From Vibrio owensii CAIM 1854 = LMG 25443 (lineage in GTDB: Bacteria; Pseudomonadota; Gammaproteobacteria; Enterobacterales; Vibrionaceae), in NCBI RefSeq assembly GCF_000817815.1, contig NZ_JPRD01000011.1, positions 285,014 to 349,013 of the forward strand: DNA of 64,000 bases, in the 5' to 3' direction. The notes under the pieces are model-generated. The model worked only from the letters and a program-made list of their open reading frames with translations, was not told the origin of the DNA and searched no databases. Position numbers and translations under genes: made by a program. Every line of letters starts with the position of its first letter. The first letter of the stretch is position 1. Positions 47,237-55,949 of this stretch are shown piece after piece.

Positions 47237-47905
47237 ATGAAGTACGGCTACGCCCGAGTATCTACCAAAAAACAAAACCTTGAACGTCAACTCTACAACC
47301 TACAAGAAGTTTCTGTTGACTCTATCTACGCTGAGAAGTTCACGGGTACAAATACCAACCGTCCTGAGTGGGTGAAGTTACTGAAGCGTGTTCAATCAGG
47401 TGACACCATCGTATTTGACTCAGTAAGCCGTATGAGCCGTAACGCTTCAGAAGGCATCAAACAATACTTTGATTTGCTAGAACGTGGTGTGACGCTTGAA
47501 TTTATCAAAGAACCTCACATCAACACCGCTACGTTCGGTGACTCACTAAAGGCTACTGCTTCAATCACCGCCGATGACAAAGACCTTGACTCAACCATCC
47601 TTGAGGGTGTTCGTCAATACATGGTGAAGTTGGCTGAACGTCAGATTGCTATTGCGTTTGACCAGTCAGAAAAAGAGGCTGCTGACATCAAGCAACGTGT
47701 TGTAGAGGGCTTGGCTCGTTCTGAAAAGAAGGCTGGTCGCCCTAAAGGTACACCTGCCTCTAATAAGCTGGCTGTTCCTGAAAGCCAAATACGCAAGCAT
47801 TACAAAGGCTTCAACGGAACGCTGAACAAAGCGGAGTTAGCCAAAATGCTACAAGTATCAAGACCAACCCTAAACAAATTCCTAACTGAAATGGAGAATA
47901 ACTAA
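47237..47905 (+). CDS. Small serine recombinase (resolvase/invertase family)
   Basis: 222 residues. YARVSTKKQNLERQL holds the catalytic Ser of the resolvase domain, and FDSVSRMSRNASEG the conserved arginine segment (DR variant SVSR). The C-terminal KAGRPKGTPASNK and LNKAELAKMLQVSRPTLNKFL form the DNA-binding linker and helix-turn-helix. It may resolve multimers or invert DNA within the element. The following two genes overlap or abut, forming one operon. Confidence 0.88.
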   Translation: MKYGYARVSTKKQNLERQLYNLQEVSVDSIYAEKFTGTNTNRPEWVKLLKRVQSGDTIVFDSVSRMSRNASEGIKQYFDLLERGVTLEFIKEPHINTATFGDSLKATASITADDKDLDSTILEGVRQYMVKLAERQIAIAFDQSEKEAADIKQRVVEGLARSEKKAGRPKGTPASNKLAVPESQIRKHYKGFNGTLNKAELAKMLQVSRPTLNKFLTEMENN

Positions 47906-48135
47906 TGAACCCGAGAACCAAGAAACTGACCATCCCTATGATCATTGAGCTAGGTGTTTGGGAAGCATCAAAACATATTGATCAATACGATGTCATTGAG
48001 ATTGAAGGGATATCGTTCAACATCACTGGTGATGCATTTACCAGCGACAAGTTCACATATTACATGTTTGTGAATAGCGTCTGTAAGCTACATGACAGTG
48101 GCTTTGATATTACCAAACGATTGGAGGAAGCGTAA
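47905..48135 (+). CDS. Unknown island protein, 76 residues
   Basis: It starts on the last base of the resolvase stop (TAATG) and ends one base into the next ATG, so three genes are coupled. The product contains IIELGVWEASKHIDQYDVIEIEGISFNITGD, probably a small alpha/beta fold. No family recognised. Confidence 0.6.
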   Translation: MNPRTKKLTIPMIIELGVWEASKHIDQYDVIEIEGISFNITGDAFTSDKFTYYMFVNSVCKLHDSGFDITKRLEEA

Positions 48136-48275
48136 TGAACCAACAACCTCAAATGGGCGACACTTGCCCTCATTGTCATCACCTAATCGTAATGCCAACG
48201 GACATTGAACCTAACTGTCTATGTTGTGGTGGGAAACTGTATGATGAGGATGATTACTACCCATATGAGCATTAA
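48135..48275 (+). CDS. Tiny zinc-ribbon-like protein, 46 residues
   Basis: TAATG coupling to the upstream gene and GGAGGAAG before the ATG. The product has CPHC (residues 11-14) and CLCC (28-31), two knuckles of a zinc ribbon, then an acidic tail. Such small proteins often bind nucleic acid or partner proteins; no family recognised. Confidence 0.65.
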   Translation: MNQQPQMGDTCPHCHHLIVMPTDIEPNCLCCGGKLYDEDDYYPYEH

Positions 48276-48282
48276 TCGCTTA

Positions 48283-48318
48283 GTGTAGGTACAAGAGGGA
48301 TCATCGCCCTCTTGTACA
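48283..48318. terminator. Hairpin between the island and torA
   Basis: GTACAAGAGGG and CCCTCTTGTAC, perfect 11-bp arms around ATCATCG. No strong T-run on either side, so termination is likely but not certain. Confidence 0.6.
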
Positions 48319-48332
48319 CACATTAAACCAAC

Positions 48333-50798
48333 TTAACTTTCTACATTAATTGGCCCACCGAATGAAGTCACTGGTGGAACTTTACCAGTGAATTTCTCGA
48401 AGTCTACGATACATGTGTTCGCAGAAGTCGCCTGTGCTAGCTCAGAAGAACCGATATCTTGAGTTAGTGTGTTAGGGTCACCGTAAGTACAGATTGCACC
48501 TACTTTCTCGTTTAGAGGACCGTACCACGCACCTTCTTCGATACGCACAACACCACGTGGGTAGCTGTCTGTTAGAACCGCACCAGCAAGAAGTTGACCG
48601 CGGTCGTTAAATACGCGTACCAAGTCACCGTCTTTAATGCCTTTTACTTTCGCATCAGCTGGGTTGATGTATACAGGCTCGCGACCTTGAACAGCGTAAG
48701 TAGCACGGAAATCTTCAGATTCACACATCTGAGAGTGCAGACGCTTGTCCGGGTGGCAAGATTGTAGCCAGTACGGGTGTTTGTCAGAGCCAGGACCACC
48801 GTGTGAACGTTCTGATTTCTCGAACCACATAGGGTGTTCTTGACAGTGTTCGTAACCGTAACGACCGATCTTACGAGAAGTGATCTCGATGAAACCAGAA
48901 GGTGTACCCAGTGGGTTGATTTCTGGATCTTGACGGAAGTCAGCGTGACGAACCCAAGGCTTACCTTGACCGAAGTCTAGTACGCTCTTCTCCCAGAACT
49001 CATCAAATTCTGGCATTTCGAACTTACCGTCGTTCGCTTTCTTACAATCGTTGTACAGGCTGCGGATCCATTCCATCTCGCTCATGCCACGAGTGTACTC
49101 GTCGCGACGACCAAAGCGTTGAGTCAGTTCACTCATGATTTGGAAGTCTGGCTTAGATTGGAACAATGGGTCCACTAGACGATGCATAGCAATCAGACCT
49201 TTGTTCGAGTAAGAACCGTACACGTCGATGTCGTTACGTTCCCACTGAGTACATGCTGGAAGCACGATATCAGAGAAACGACACGTTGCAGTCCAAGCGA
49301 ACTCAACCGTTACTACTGTTTGTAGCTTCTGGAACGCTTGCTTCATGCGGTTACGATCTTGGTGGTGGTGCCATGGGTTACAACCCGAGATCACCATCAT
49401 CTTGAAGTCTGGAAGTTTAACTTTACCACCGTTGTAGTTGATCTCTTTGCCTGGTTCTAGCAGACAGTCGATCCAACGAGCAACAGGGATAGTACGGCTG
49501 TAACCGTTAAAGTCGTTGTTGTCCCACTTCGGCTTCATACCAGTATCTAGGTTACGAGGGAAACCACCAGGACCCGCGAAACCAGTTGAAGGTACACCGA
49601 TACTTGAGTAGTGGTGACCGTAAGAGATACCACCGCCAGGCAGACCAATTTGACCAACCATTGCTGCAACTACTGCTGCTGCCCAGTATGGTTGCTCACC
49701 GTGCTCTTGACGTTGGATACACCAACCCATAAGGATTTGTGTACGACCGTTCACTAGCATGCGTGCGAATTCACGAATCTTGTCCGCTTTCACGCCACAG
49801 ATAGGAGCAGCCCACTCAGGTGTCTTAACAACTTTATCTTTCGTTTCACCTTGAACGTACTTGATGAAATCTTCGAAACCTAGACAGTAAGTTTCAATAA
49901 ACTTCTTGTCGTATAGGTCTTCGTTGTACAGTACGTGCGCAACAGCAAGCATGAATGCTACGTCTGTTAGCGGGTTAATGTATAGGTGATCGTTCTCTAG
50001 GTAACGTTGAGTCTTGTTCTTAACTGGGTCTACAGAAAGAACATTGATCTCGCCTTTCGCTACTTTTTCCTTCAACTGCGCTAGGTAGTTGAAAGATTCG
50101 TGCGTTTCACAGTTCCAACCTACTTGCAGGTTTTTCACTGGGTCATTTGCCCAAAGAATGATGTTGTCTGAGTTCTCTAGAATTTCAGACCAAGACGTAC
50201 CTTGTGCATAAACTTCTGTTGAACCAAGTACGTAAGGCATGATGGTTTGACCTGCACCAGTCGAGTAGTCACCTACTTTAGTGATGAAGTTACCGTGCAT
50301 ACCTACAGCACGTTGCATGTGTGCCGTACAGTTGTTGAACGCACCAGTTTGGTTCCAACCAGTTTGACCTGCGTGTAGAGCCCATGGACCGTATTCTTTC
50401 TGAACACGTTCTAGCTCACGGTAGAACAGATCTAGAGCTTCATCCCAAGTTACACGGATGAAACGGTTGTTACCGCGCGTCTCAGCGCTGTATTTGTGCT
50501 TCTTCAGCCAATCTAGACGAACCATTGGGTAACGAACACGTGATGGGCTGTAGATGATGCCCTTGATGCCGTTCAACATTTCTGTTGGGTTCTGGTCTAG
50601 TTCTAGCGGTTTGATCTCTTGAACTTTACCCGCGTAGATGTGGGCGCGAAACGCGCCCCAGTGTGAACCTGTTACTTTCCAAGTACCAGTAGTCTCAGCT
50701 GCGTTTGCAGATGCTGAAGCCAATAAGCTTGGACCGATAACTGACGCTGCACTTGTGGTTGCTACACCTTTAAGAAAACTTCTTCGTGTAATAGCCAT
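48333..50798 (-). CDS. torA: Trimethylamine-N-oxide reductase, catalytic subunit
   Basis: 821 residues. A twin-arginine signal (RRSFLKG) and hydrophobic stretch ending ASANA direct the folded protein to the periplasm. The body is a molybdopterin (bis-MGD) oxidoreductase of the DMSO/TMAO reductase family: [16 protein letters not shown], the [20 protein letters not shown] cofactor region and the C-terminal [18 protein letters not shown] domain. It reduces TMAO to trimethylamine in anaerobic respiration with electrons from TorC. The dedicated chaperone torD is not in this window. Confidence 0.93.
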   Translation of the reverse strand: MAITRRSFLKGVATTSAASVIGPSLLASASANAAETTGTWKVTGSHWGAFRAHIYAGKVQEIKPLELDQNPTEMLNGIKGIIYSPSRVRYPMVRLDWLKKHKYSAETRGNNRFIRVTWDEALDLFYRELERVQKEYGPWALHAGQTGWNQTGAFNNCTAHMQRAVGMHGNFITKVGDYSTGAGQTIMPYVLGSTEVYAQGTSWSEILENSDNIILWANDPVKNLQVGWNCETHESFNYLAQLKEKVAKGEINVLSVDPVKNKTQRYLENDHLYINPLTDVAFMLAVAHVLYNEDLYDKKFIETYCLGFEDFIKYVQGETKDKVVKTPEWAAPICGVKADKIREFARMLVNGRTQILMGWCIQRQEHGEQPYWAAAVVAAMVGQIGLPGGGISYGHHYSSIGVPSTGFAGPGGFPRNLDTGMKPKWDNNDFNGYSRTIPVARWIDCLLEPGKEINYNGGKVKLPDFKMMVISGCNPWHHHQDRNRMKQAFQKLQTVVTVEFAWTATCRFSDIVLPACTQWERNDIDVYGSYSNKGLIAMHRLVDPLFQSKPDFQIMSELTQRFGRRDEYTRGMSEMEWIRSLYNDCKKANDGKFEMPEFDEFWEKSVLDFGQGKPWVRHADFRQDPEINPLGTPSGFIEITSRKIGRYGYEHCQEHPMWFEKSERSHGGPGSDKHPYWLQSCHPDKRLHSQMCESEDFRATYAVQGREPVYINPADAKVKGIKDGDLVRVFNDRGQLLAGAVLTDSYPRGVVRIEEGAWYGPLNEKVGAICTYGDPNTLTQDIGSSELAQATSANTCIVDFEKFTGKVPPVTSFGGPINVES

Positions 50799-50823
50799 TT
50801 AATTTACTCCAATCCGACGCTTA

Positions 50824-52008
50824 TTAGTGGTGACCTTCAGCATAATCTGAAGAGTGCTTCTGTAGGTACTTCAAGATCAGTGCTTCACTGTCTGTATCTA
50901 GGTTAACGAACGCTAGCATACCGTCGAACATACCTGGCCATGTGTTCGCATCGAAGTGCGCTTCAGCAGGTTGTGTGTGACATACAGAACAGTTAGTTTT
51001 GTAAGCTTCTTTTGATTTTTCCCATACAGGGTTGATGTCGTTCAGCATAGATTCTTTCTTGATCCATACTTTCGCAGCTACTTTCTCCCAAGGAAGACCT
51101 GTTAGCTCATCAACTTTCTTCTCACCAGCAGTCACAACGTTAGCGTCTGTTGATGCTTCTTTTAGTAGTGATGCTACTGCGATGTTCTTACCGAAGTCTT
51201 CTTGAATTACACGACCGAAGCCTTTCGCTTTACGCCAGCCATCGATTTCAACTTCAACGTAGTCGCCTTTCTCTTCAAGAACTTTAACAGTCGATGCAGG
51301 GTTTAGAAGACCTGCTTCTTTAGCACCTTTATCGTCGAAGTAGATTGGTAGGTGACGAACACTTACAAGTTGTTGACCTACACCGTAGTCAGTGTTTGAA
51401 GTCATACCTTCAAGGTCACCAACGATACCACCAATGCTGTCCATACCTGCTGGCAGGTTGTGTGCGATACCTTTGTGACAGTCAACACAGCTTTGGTCTT
51501 TCTCAGCTGCTTGTTTCATTTGGATACGAGCCGTTGGAGACATTTGCTCGAAGTCCATAGAATCGTAGTTGTGACAGTTTTTACACTCTAGAGATTTGTT
51601 TGCAGAGAAACGATCCCATTCGTGTTTAGCAAGTTCGATACGGCGCTCTTCGAAAACACCCGGTTCGTCGTAGTTGCCAAATACTTGTGCAAATACTTCT
51701 TTAGATGCTTGCATTTTACGAGCGATCTTATCTGTCCAGTTGTGTGGAACGTGACAGTCAGGACATGTAGCACGAACACCAGAGTGGTTTTTCCAGTGAA
51801 CCGTGTCTTGCAGTTCAACGTATACGTTGTCACGCATAGTGTGACAGCTAATACAGAATTCTTCTGTGTTGGTTGCTTCTAGTGCGGTGTTAAAACCACC
51901 CCAGAAAATAACACCAGCGATGAAACCGCCCATAGTCAGCACGCCAAGGCTGATATGAACTGCCGGGCGCGTCATCGTACGCCACAGTTTAATGATTAAT
52001 GATTTCAT
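50824..52008 (-). CDS. torC: TorC, pentahaem c-type cytochrome
   Basis: 394 residues. One N-terminal membrane anchor (about 15-38) of the NapC/NirT type. Five CXXCH haem sites: CISCH, CPDCH, CKNCH and CVDCH in the N-terminal tetrahaem domain and CSVCH in the C-terminal monohaem domain. It carries electrons from menaquinol to periplasmic TorA. It lies 25 bases upstream of torA and behind torE. Confidence 0.93.
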   Translation of the reverse strand: MKSLIIKLWRTMTRPAVHISLGVLTMGGFIAGVIFWGGFNTALEATNTEEFCISCHTMRDNVYVELQDTVHWKNHSGVRATCPDCHVPHNWTDKIARKMQASKEVFAQVFGNYDEPGVFEERRIELAKHEWDRFSANKSLECKNCHNYDSMDFEQMSPTARIQMKQAAEKDQSCVDCHKGIAHNLPAGMDSIGGIVGDLEGMTSNTDYGVGQQLVSVRHLPIYFDDKGAKEAGLLNPASTVKVLEEKGDYVEVEIDGWRKAKGFGRVIQEDFGKNIAVASLLKEASTDANVVTAGEKKVDELTGLPWEKVAAKVWIKKESMLNDINPVWEKSKEAYKTNCSVCHTQPAEAHFDANTWPGMFDGMLAFVNLDTDSEALILKYLQKHSSDYAEGHH

Positions 52009-52058
52009 TATTTGCTCTCTTAAAATCTTTTCAAAAGTGTGGTTGTGAGCTCACTGGC

Positions 52059-52238
52059 TTACATGCCGTGTGCGCCTGGAGGACCAAAGAAGAACACTTG
52101 TAGTGCCCAAACGATAAATCCGTAGCCACCTACGAAAGCCACACTCAGAATTGGGAAGAGAACAACTGCAATGAAGAGGAAAGACTTCCACTCCAGGGAG
52201 CGTTTTTCACCACTCTCAATTTTGTTAACATCACTCAT
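52059..52238 (-). CDS. torE: TorE, small NapE/TorE membrane protein
   Basis: 59 residues: a charged start (SDVNKIESGEKRSLEWK), a single membrane helix (FLFIAVVLFPILSVAFVGGYGFIVWALQ) and a short tail FFFGPPGAHGM, the plan of the NapE/TorE family. The role is unknown; it accompanies periplasmic reductases. First gene of torECA. Confidence 0.9.
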   Translation of the reverse strand: MSDVNKIESGEKRSLEWKSFLFIAVVLFPILSVAFVGGYGFIVWALQVFFFGPPGAHGM

Positions 52239-52702
52239 ACATTTGCCTATTTTGTATCTAGTGTTATTGAAAAGCCTGCGTTACCAAGCTTAAGTTTTTT
52301 ACAATCTCTATTGGAAAATGTTAGACCATACTAATAGTAAGGTTCAATCAAATCTGACGCTCCAGCCCTTGTTATCCAACACTTTTTTGAGCTCATCCAG
52401 AGATGTGTTTGATTGATATTCTTTGTGAAAGAATATTAATAGATGTGAAAAAATAAGTCTTTTGCAAACATGTTAAGAATACAACATGAGATTAACTTTG
52501 TTTACATTTTTATGGATTTTTTCGTGCTACTAAATCGCTATTTTTTCGACTAAAGACAATACTTTGTGATCTTTATGTTAAGAAAACTTCACGAAGTCTT
52601 AGCGATCATTTTGTCGATGAGATTGCGAAAAAACAGAGCTTAGCAATTCATAAACCTATGCCACTTCGTTAGAATCAAAGCATTGATTTTGGGAGAAGGT
52701 TT
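52239..52702. other. Divergent intergenic region torE / fetB-like
   Basis: 464 bases, AT-rich. It must hold the torECA promoter. I could not identify a secure TorR, FNR or CRP site; TGTGATCTTTATGTTA near 52566 is a weak CRP-like match. Confidence 0.4.
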
Positions 52703-53503
52703 ATGAATCAAGTTGTCGATATAAATTGGTTTGAGCTTGCACTTTTTAGTTTGATTCTTATTGTTCCACTCACCATCAATGCTTGCTATAAATTAGGAAT
52801 TGCGAAAGATACAGCGATGAGTGTTGCGCGAATGACAGTGCAACTCATTTTGGTTGGTGTGTATCTGGAATACCTTTTTAAGCTAAATAGCTTACTCGTA
52901 AATTTACTGTGGTTATCCATTATGGTTGTCGTCGGAGCAAGCTCAATTGTGGGCAAAGCTAATCTTCCGAAGAAACCACTCATGCTCCCACTGATTACTG
53001 GCTTGTCTTGCAGTCTAGTCCCTCTTCTTGCCGCTATCACTTTAGGTCTCGTAAAGCCAGAACCATTCTACAATGCCCAATACATGATTCCGTTAGCAGG
53101 CATGCTGTTAGGCAATAGCTTAAGCAGCAATATTGTCGCGTTGCAGAACTTATTCACCGCTTTCGAACAACGCAAGTCAGAGTACGAGGCTGCCATCTCA
53201 TTGGGAGCCGCTCCTAGGTATGCCTCCTTCCCTTTTCTTCAAGAAGCCCTTCGCAAATCCCTTGCGCCAATTCTTGCTTCTATGGCGACAACAGGCTTGG
53301 TGACGCTCCCTGGTATGATGACAGGTCAGATCTTAGGTGGTGCTAGCCCGATGGTCGCCATCAAGTATCAATTGGTTATTATGCTGGCGATTTTTGTCAT
53401 GCTCAGTGTGTCTGTAGCGATCACTTTAGAGATGACACTAAGTTGTGTACAAACCAAAGAAGGACGTATTAAAGTGAAGTTTATCAACAAGAAAAAAACA
53501 TAA
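52703..53503 (+). CDS. FetB-like permease (UPF0014, iron export family)
   Basis: 266 residues with about seven membrane helices. GLVTLPGMMTGQILGGASPMVAIKYQ is the family's signature segment. In E. coli FetB pairs with the ATPase FetA to export iron. Here no ATPase gene lies on either side, so the partner must be encoded elsewhere or the protein works otherwise. GGGAGAAGG before the ATG is a good ribosome site. Confidence 0.8.
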   Translation: MNQVVDINWFELALFSLILIVPLTINACYKLGIAKDTAMSVARMTVQLILVGVYLEYLFKLNSLLVNLLWLSIMVVVGASSIVGKANLPKKPLMLPLITGLSCSLVPLLAAITLGLVKPEPFYNAQYMIPLAGMLLGNSLSSNIVALQNLFTAFEQRKSEYEAAISLGAAPRYASFPFLQEALRKSLAPILASMATTGLVTLPGMMTGQILGGASPMVAIKYQLVIMLAIFVMLSVSVAITLEMTLSCVQTKEGRIKVKFINKKKT

Positions 53504-53587
53504 AACCGGTCACTTCGTCATCACATAAGCGTCTCATTTTATGAATTTTTCTCGATCAAAAAAGATACTCACGATCTTTGAGACAGG

Positions 53588-53610
53588 TTATCCACAGAAA
53601 ATGTGGATAA
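53588..53610. promoter_or_regulatory. Inverted pair of perfect DnaA boxes
   Basis: TTATCCACA (53588-53596) and TGTGGATAA (53602-53610), both exact matches to the DnaA box, face each other across GAAAA. Two GATC sites lie within 45 bases upstream. Confidence 0.65.
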
Positions 53611-53752
53611 ACCCCGAAAACCCATAAGCAACCAGAAACATAAGCGCAACTTTGAGACCACTGTACACTGCGAAATTTAATGGTCACTGATTGGTCATTG
53701 AACCGTCATCTTACTCTTCTAAAGTGCAATTAAACGACATAGGGAGAGCACC

Positions 53753-53890
53753 ATGGATAGGTTAGCCGTACGAGAAAACTTCGATGAGTTGCAGTCAGAT
53801 TCGCCCGTTGATTGGCTGACTCAGGAACCGGTAGAAATGACGTCTCATTGGATTCCAAACGAATATGGCATCAACGAAGAACTGGTTTAA
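53753..53890 (+). CDS. Small ORF, 45 residues
   Basis: AGGGAGAG lies 6-7 bases before the ATG, a strong ribosome site, and a terminator follows 30 bases after the stop. The product MDRLAVRENFDELQSDSPVDW... is acidic and soluble with three Trp-containing or Tyr-containing segments; no family recognised. The gene has its own upstream space, so it may be an independent small-protein gene. Confidence 0.6.
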   Translation: MDRLAVRENFDELQSDSPVDWLTQEPVEMTSHWIPNEYGINEELV

Positions 53891-53918
53891 ACATCGGTTG
53901 AGCGAAGTTTAGATAAAA

Positions 53919-53948
53919 GAAAGGCAAGCCATTTAGCTTGCCTTTTTA
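53919..53948. terminator. Bidirectional terminator
   Basis: AAAGGCAAGC and GCTTGCCTTT around CATTTA with flanking A- and T-runs; between the small ORF and focA. Confidence 0.9.
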
Positions 53949-53953
53949 AAAAG

Positions 53954-54814
53954 TTATTTCAGATGCTTGTCTTCATCACGTAGATAAATCATCCAATACC
54001 ACATGCCAACGAAGACACCACCACCGATGATATTACCGATTGTCACAGGGATTAGGTTGTTCACTAAGAATCCCATCATGTTTAGATCCGCGTAATCTGC
54101 AATGTTTGCACCTGTCATTTGCCAAAATGATTCAGGCGCGAAGTATTTAATACCGATCGCCATTGGTACTTGGAACATGTTAGCGATACAGTGCTCAAAG
54201 CCAGCAGAAACGAACATAGCTACCGGCAAGATCATTACGGCGATTTTATCAGTCAATGTGCGACCACTGAACGTCATCCAAACTGCGATACATACCAAAA
54301 CGTTACACATGATGCCCAGCGCGACAGCTTGGAAAAAGCCATGATGCAGTTTGTGCTGCGAAATGGCCATCGCATTCAAGCCCACTTGACCACCGTCGAA
54401 CATGTACTGTTTGGTGATCAGCATACACACAACAAGCAAAACCGCACCAACCATGTTACCGAAGTACACAACCAGCCAGTTTTTCATTAAGGCTTTCCAT
54501 GAAATCTTGCCGCTTGCACGTGCCACCAGCGTAAGAACTGAGCTAGTAAAAAGCTCGCCGCCGGTTACTACCACTAAGATCAGACCAAGACTGAATGCCA
54601 AACCACCAATAAGACGTGTAATGCCCCATGGAAGATCACCAGCACCTGTGGTTACGGTTGTATAAAAAATAAAAGCGATACCAATGTGAAGACCTGCTGA
54701 AATTGCCAACAGGAAAGATTTCATTGGAGCTTTAGTTGCTTTGCCAACACCTACTTCGGCGGCACGTTCAGCAGCCTGAGGTGGTAATAATGAGTCAAAC
54801 TGATTGAAGTTCAT
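53954..54814 (-). CDS. focA: Formate/nitrite transporter, FocA family
   Basis: 286 residues from the ATG at 54814; the frame runs on to 54880 but the added residues do not fit the family. MNFNQFDSLLPPQAAERAAEVG is the typical N-terminus of formate channels, followed by six membrane segments, with KNWLVVYFGNMVGA and GIMCNVLVCIAVWM as channel signatures. It moves formate (or nitrite) across the inner membrane. No pflB is next to it. Confidence 0.85.
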   Translation of the reverse strand: MNFNQFDSLLPPQAAERAAEVGVGKATKAPMKSFLLAISAGLHIGIAFIFYTTVTTGAGDLPWGITRLIGGLAFSLGLILVVVTGGELFTSSVLTLVARASGKISWKALMKNWLVVYFGNMVGAVLLVVCMLITKQYMFDGGQVGLNAMAISQHKLHHGFFQAVALGIMCNVLVCIAVWMTFSGRTLTDKIAVMILPVAMFVSAGFEHCIANMFQVPMAIGIKYFAPESFWQMTGANIADYADLNMMGFLVNNLIPVTIGNIIGGGVFVGMWYWMIYLRDEDKHLK

Positions 54815-54926
54815 GGAAGTGTAACATTTAGAAACAATTAACGAGGCGCGGATAATCGCTCCATTTCCAGACTTTTTCAAGGGCTATTTTTCATGTTTAC
54901 CAAATTTGTTGTTGTTGAGAGGGTAA

Positions 54927-54940
54927 TCGATAAAATTCAA
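54927..54940 (-). promoter_or_regulatory. Candidate FNR site upstream of focA
   Basis: Minus-strand TTGAATTTTATCGA matches TTGAT-N4-ATCAA at 8 of 10 positions, about 113 bases before the focA start. Confidence 0.35.
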
Positions 54941-55113
54941 CTATGAGTTATTGTCCTAACCATTATTAATATTTGGGTCAAATGTTTACCGTAGAATAAA
55001 ATTTCCGCGTTATATCAGAGCTATAGCGCTACACTTAACATTTCTAAGGGTTTTCTATTGCTCAACCTTAGTTTTCAGACTAGCTTGGATAAAAAAGTAC
55101 GAAGGAATTACCT

Positions 55114-55350
55114 ATGAAATATTCAGCTGACCATATCGCCGAACTGAACCTACTTCTTCAATTCGATTTAAGCAGCGCAGCAACAGGCATCAAAGTCCAC
55201 AAAGAAGCTTCTGAAGAAATGCAGGCAGCCGTTGCTCGTCTGTACGAAAAACAACTATGTACACAACCTGATGGCGGTTATCTAACTGACGAAGGTATCG
55301 AAGTTGCAGAACACGCAGATAAAATTCTTCGAGTCCTTTCTGCTGAATAA
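55114..55350 (+). CDS. TIGR02647-like conserved small protein
   Basis: 78 residues, helical with a winged-helix-like end (VARLYEKQLCTQPDGGYLTDEGIEVAEHA). It matches my memory of the TIGR02647 family of gammaproteobacteria, of unknown function. GAAGGAA precedes the ATG; a terminator follows. Confidence 0.75.
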   Translation: MKYSADHIAELNLLLQFDLSSAATGIKVHKEASEEMQAAVARLYEKQLCTQPDGGYLTDEGIEVAEHADKILRVLSAE

Positions 55351-55378
55351 CGATATTTAAATAAACCAGTATCGGAAT

Positions 55379-55409
55379 TAAAAAAGCCACCGCAACGGTG
55401 GCTTTTTTG
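55379..55409. terminator. Bidirectional terminator
   Basis: AAAAAAGCCACCG and CGGTGGCTTTTTT around CAA. Confidence 0.92.
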
Positions 55410-55437
55410 ATAATTAAATTTATCTAGACTCACTATA

Positions 55438-55860
55438 TTAAGCAATGAGCTTTCTCATTTTTCCAAATGGTTGAATTTTATCATACGCCCAGTTAAAGCC
55501 CGTTGCATAAAATAAGAAGAAAATTAAGAAGCCCGCTTCTAACGCTAATGCCTGTAGCAGAGTGATTTCCAAAAACCACGCGATCACCGGAATAGACAAG
55601 AAGATTAATCCACCTTCAAACCCCAAAGTGTGACCAATGCGCATCGCTAGACTGCGCTCTTCACGGTTTGGACCAAACCACTTGTCAAAGTACAAGTTAT
55701 AAATGTAGTTCCAAACTACGGTGTAAAGACTCAGACCAATACCCACCACTGCTAAGTCACTGGATCCCTTCCCTGTTATTAAAGAAGCAGCAGGAATGAT
55801 GATCGCCAATGCAATCATTTCAAATAGTACAGCGTGAAAGATACGTTCGTTACGAGTCAT
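55438..55860 (-). CDS. PACE-family multidrug efflux protein
   Basis: 140 residues with four membrane helices in two bacterial-transmembrane-pair repeats. RIFHAVLFEMIAL contains Glu14, the position of the proton-coupling Glu of AceI. V. parahaemolyticus VP1155 is a studied member and is probably the close relative. Members export biocides such as chlorhexidine or benzalkonium and polyamines. A divergent LysR gene 89 bases away is the likely regulator. Confidence 0.88.
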   Translation of the reverse strand: MTRNERIFHAVLFEMIALAIIIPAASLITGKGSSDLAVVGIGLSLYTVVWNYIYNLYFDKWFGPNREERSLAMRIGHTLGFEGGLIFLSIPVIAWFLEITLLQALALEAGFLIFFLFYATGFNWAYDKIQPFGKMRKLIA

Positions 55861-55899
55861 GATGTTTTACCTAAATAGTTCTACTCAATGACTGGCATT

Positions 55900-55918
55900 T
55901 TATCTATCATTTAGATAA
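55900..55918. promoter_or_regulatory. LysR-type operator candidate
   Basis: TTATCT and AGATAA arms around 7 bases, with a T-N11-A core, in the 89-base gap between the PACE and LysR genes. Confidence 0.55.
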
Positions 55919-55949
55919 GTAAAAGTTAGATACCATCGGTAAAAGCGAT

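Larger units (their letters stand above)
34222..48276. mobile_element. Mobile island with two serine recombinases, R-M pair and candidate replicase
   Basis: About 14 kb between alpha-galactosidase and torA with mostly unrecognised, small, overlapping genes, AT-richer sequence, a large serine recombinase at the left end and a resolvase near the right. The exact ends are not defined: I found no convincing direct repeat at the flanks. The replicon reading rests on the palm-like protein, iteron-like repeats and dyads and is inference. Confidence 0.7.

Noticed and set aside
34222..48276. Retron, CRISPR array or toxin-antitoxin pair in the island
   Set aside because: No reverse-transcriptase YxDD, no regular spacer-repeat array, and no recognisable toxin or antitoxin motifs.
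34126..48285. Direct repeat GCTTAGTG at 34126-34133 and 48278-48285 as att core
   Set aside because: Eight bases are expected by chance about once in three such comparisons; no wider similarity around them.
34175..48340. AAAGTTAAGT at 34175-34184 and its reverse complement at 48331-48340, at both island ends
   Set aside because: The repeats are inverted, the right copy overlaps the torA stop, and a shared AT-rich 10-mer between two windows of this size is not rare. It does not fit att sites of a serine integrase.
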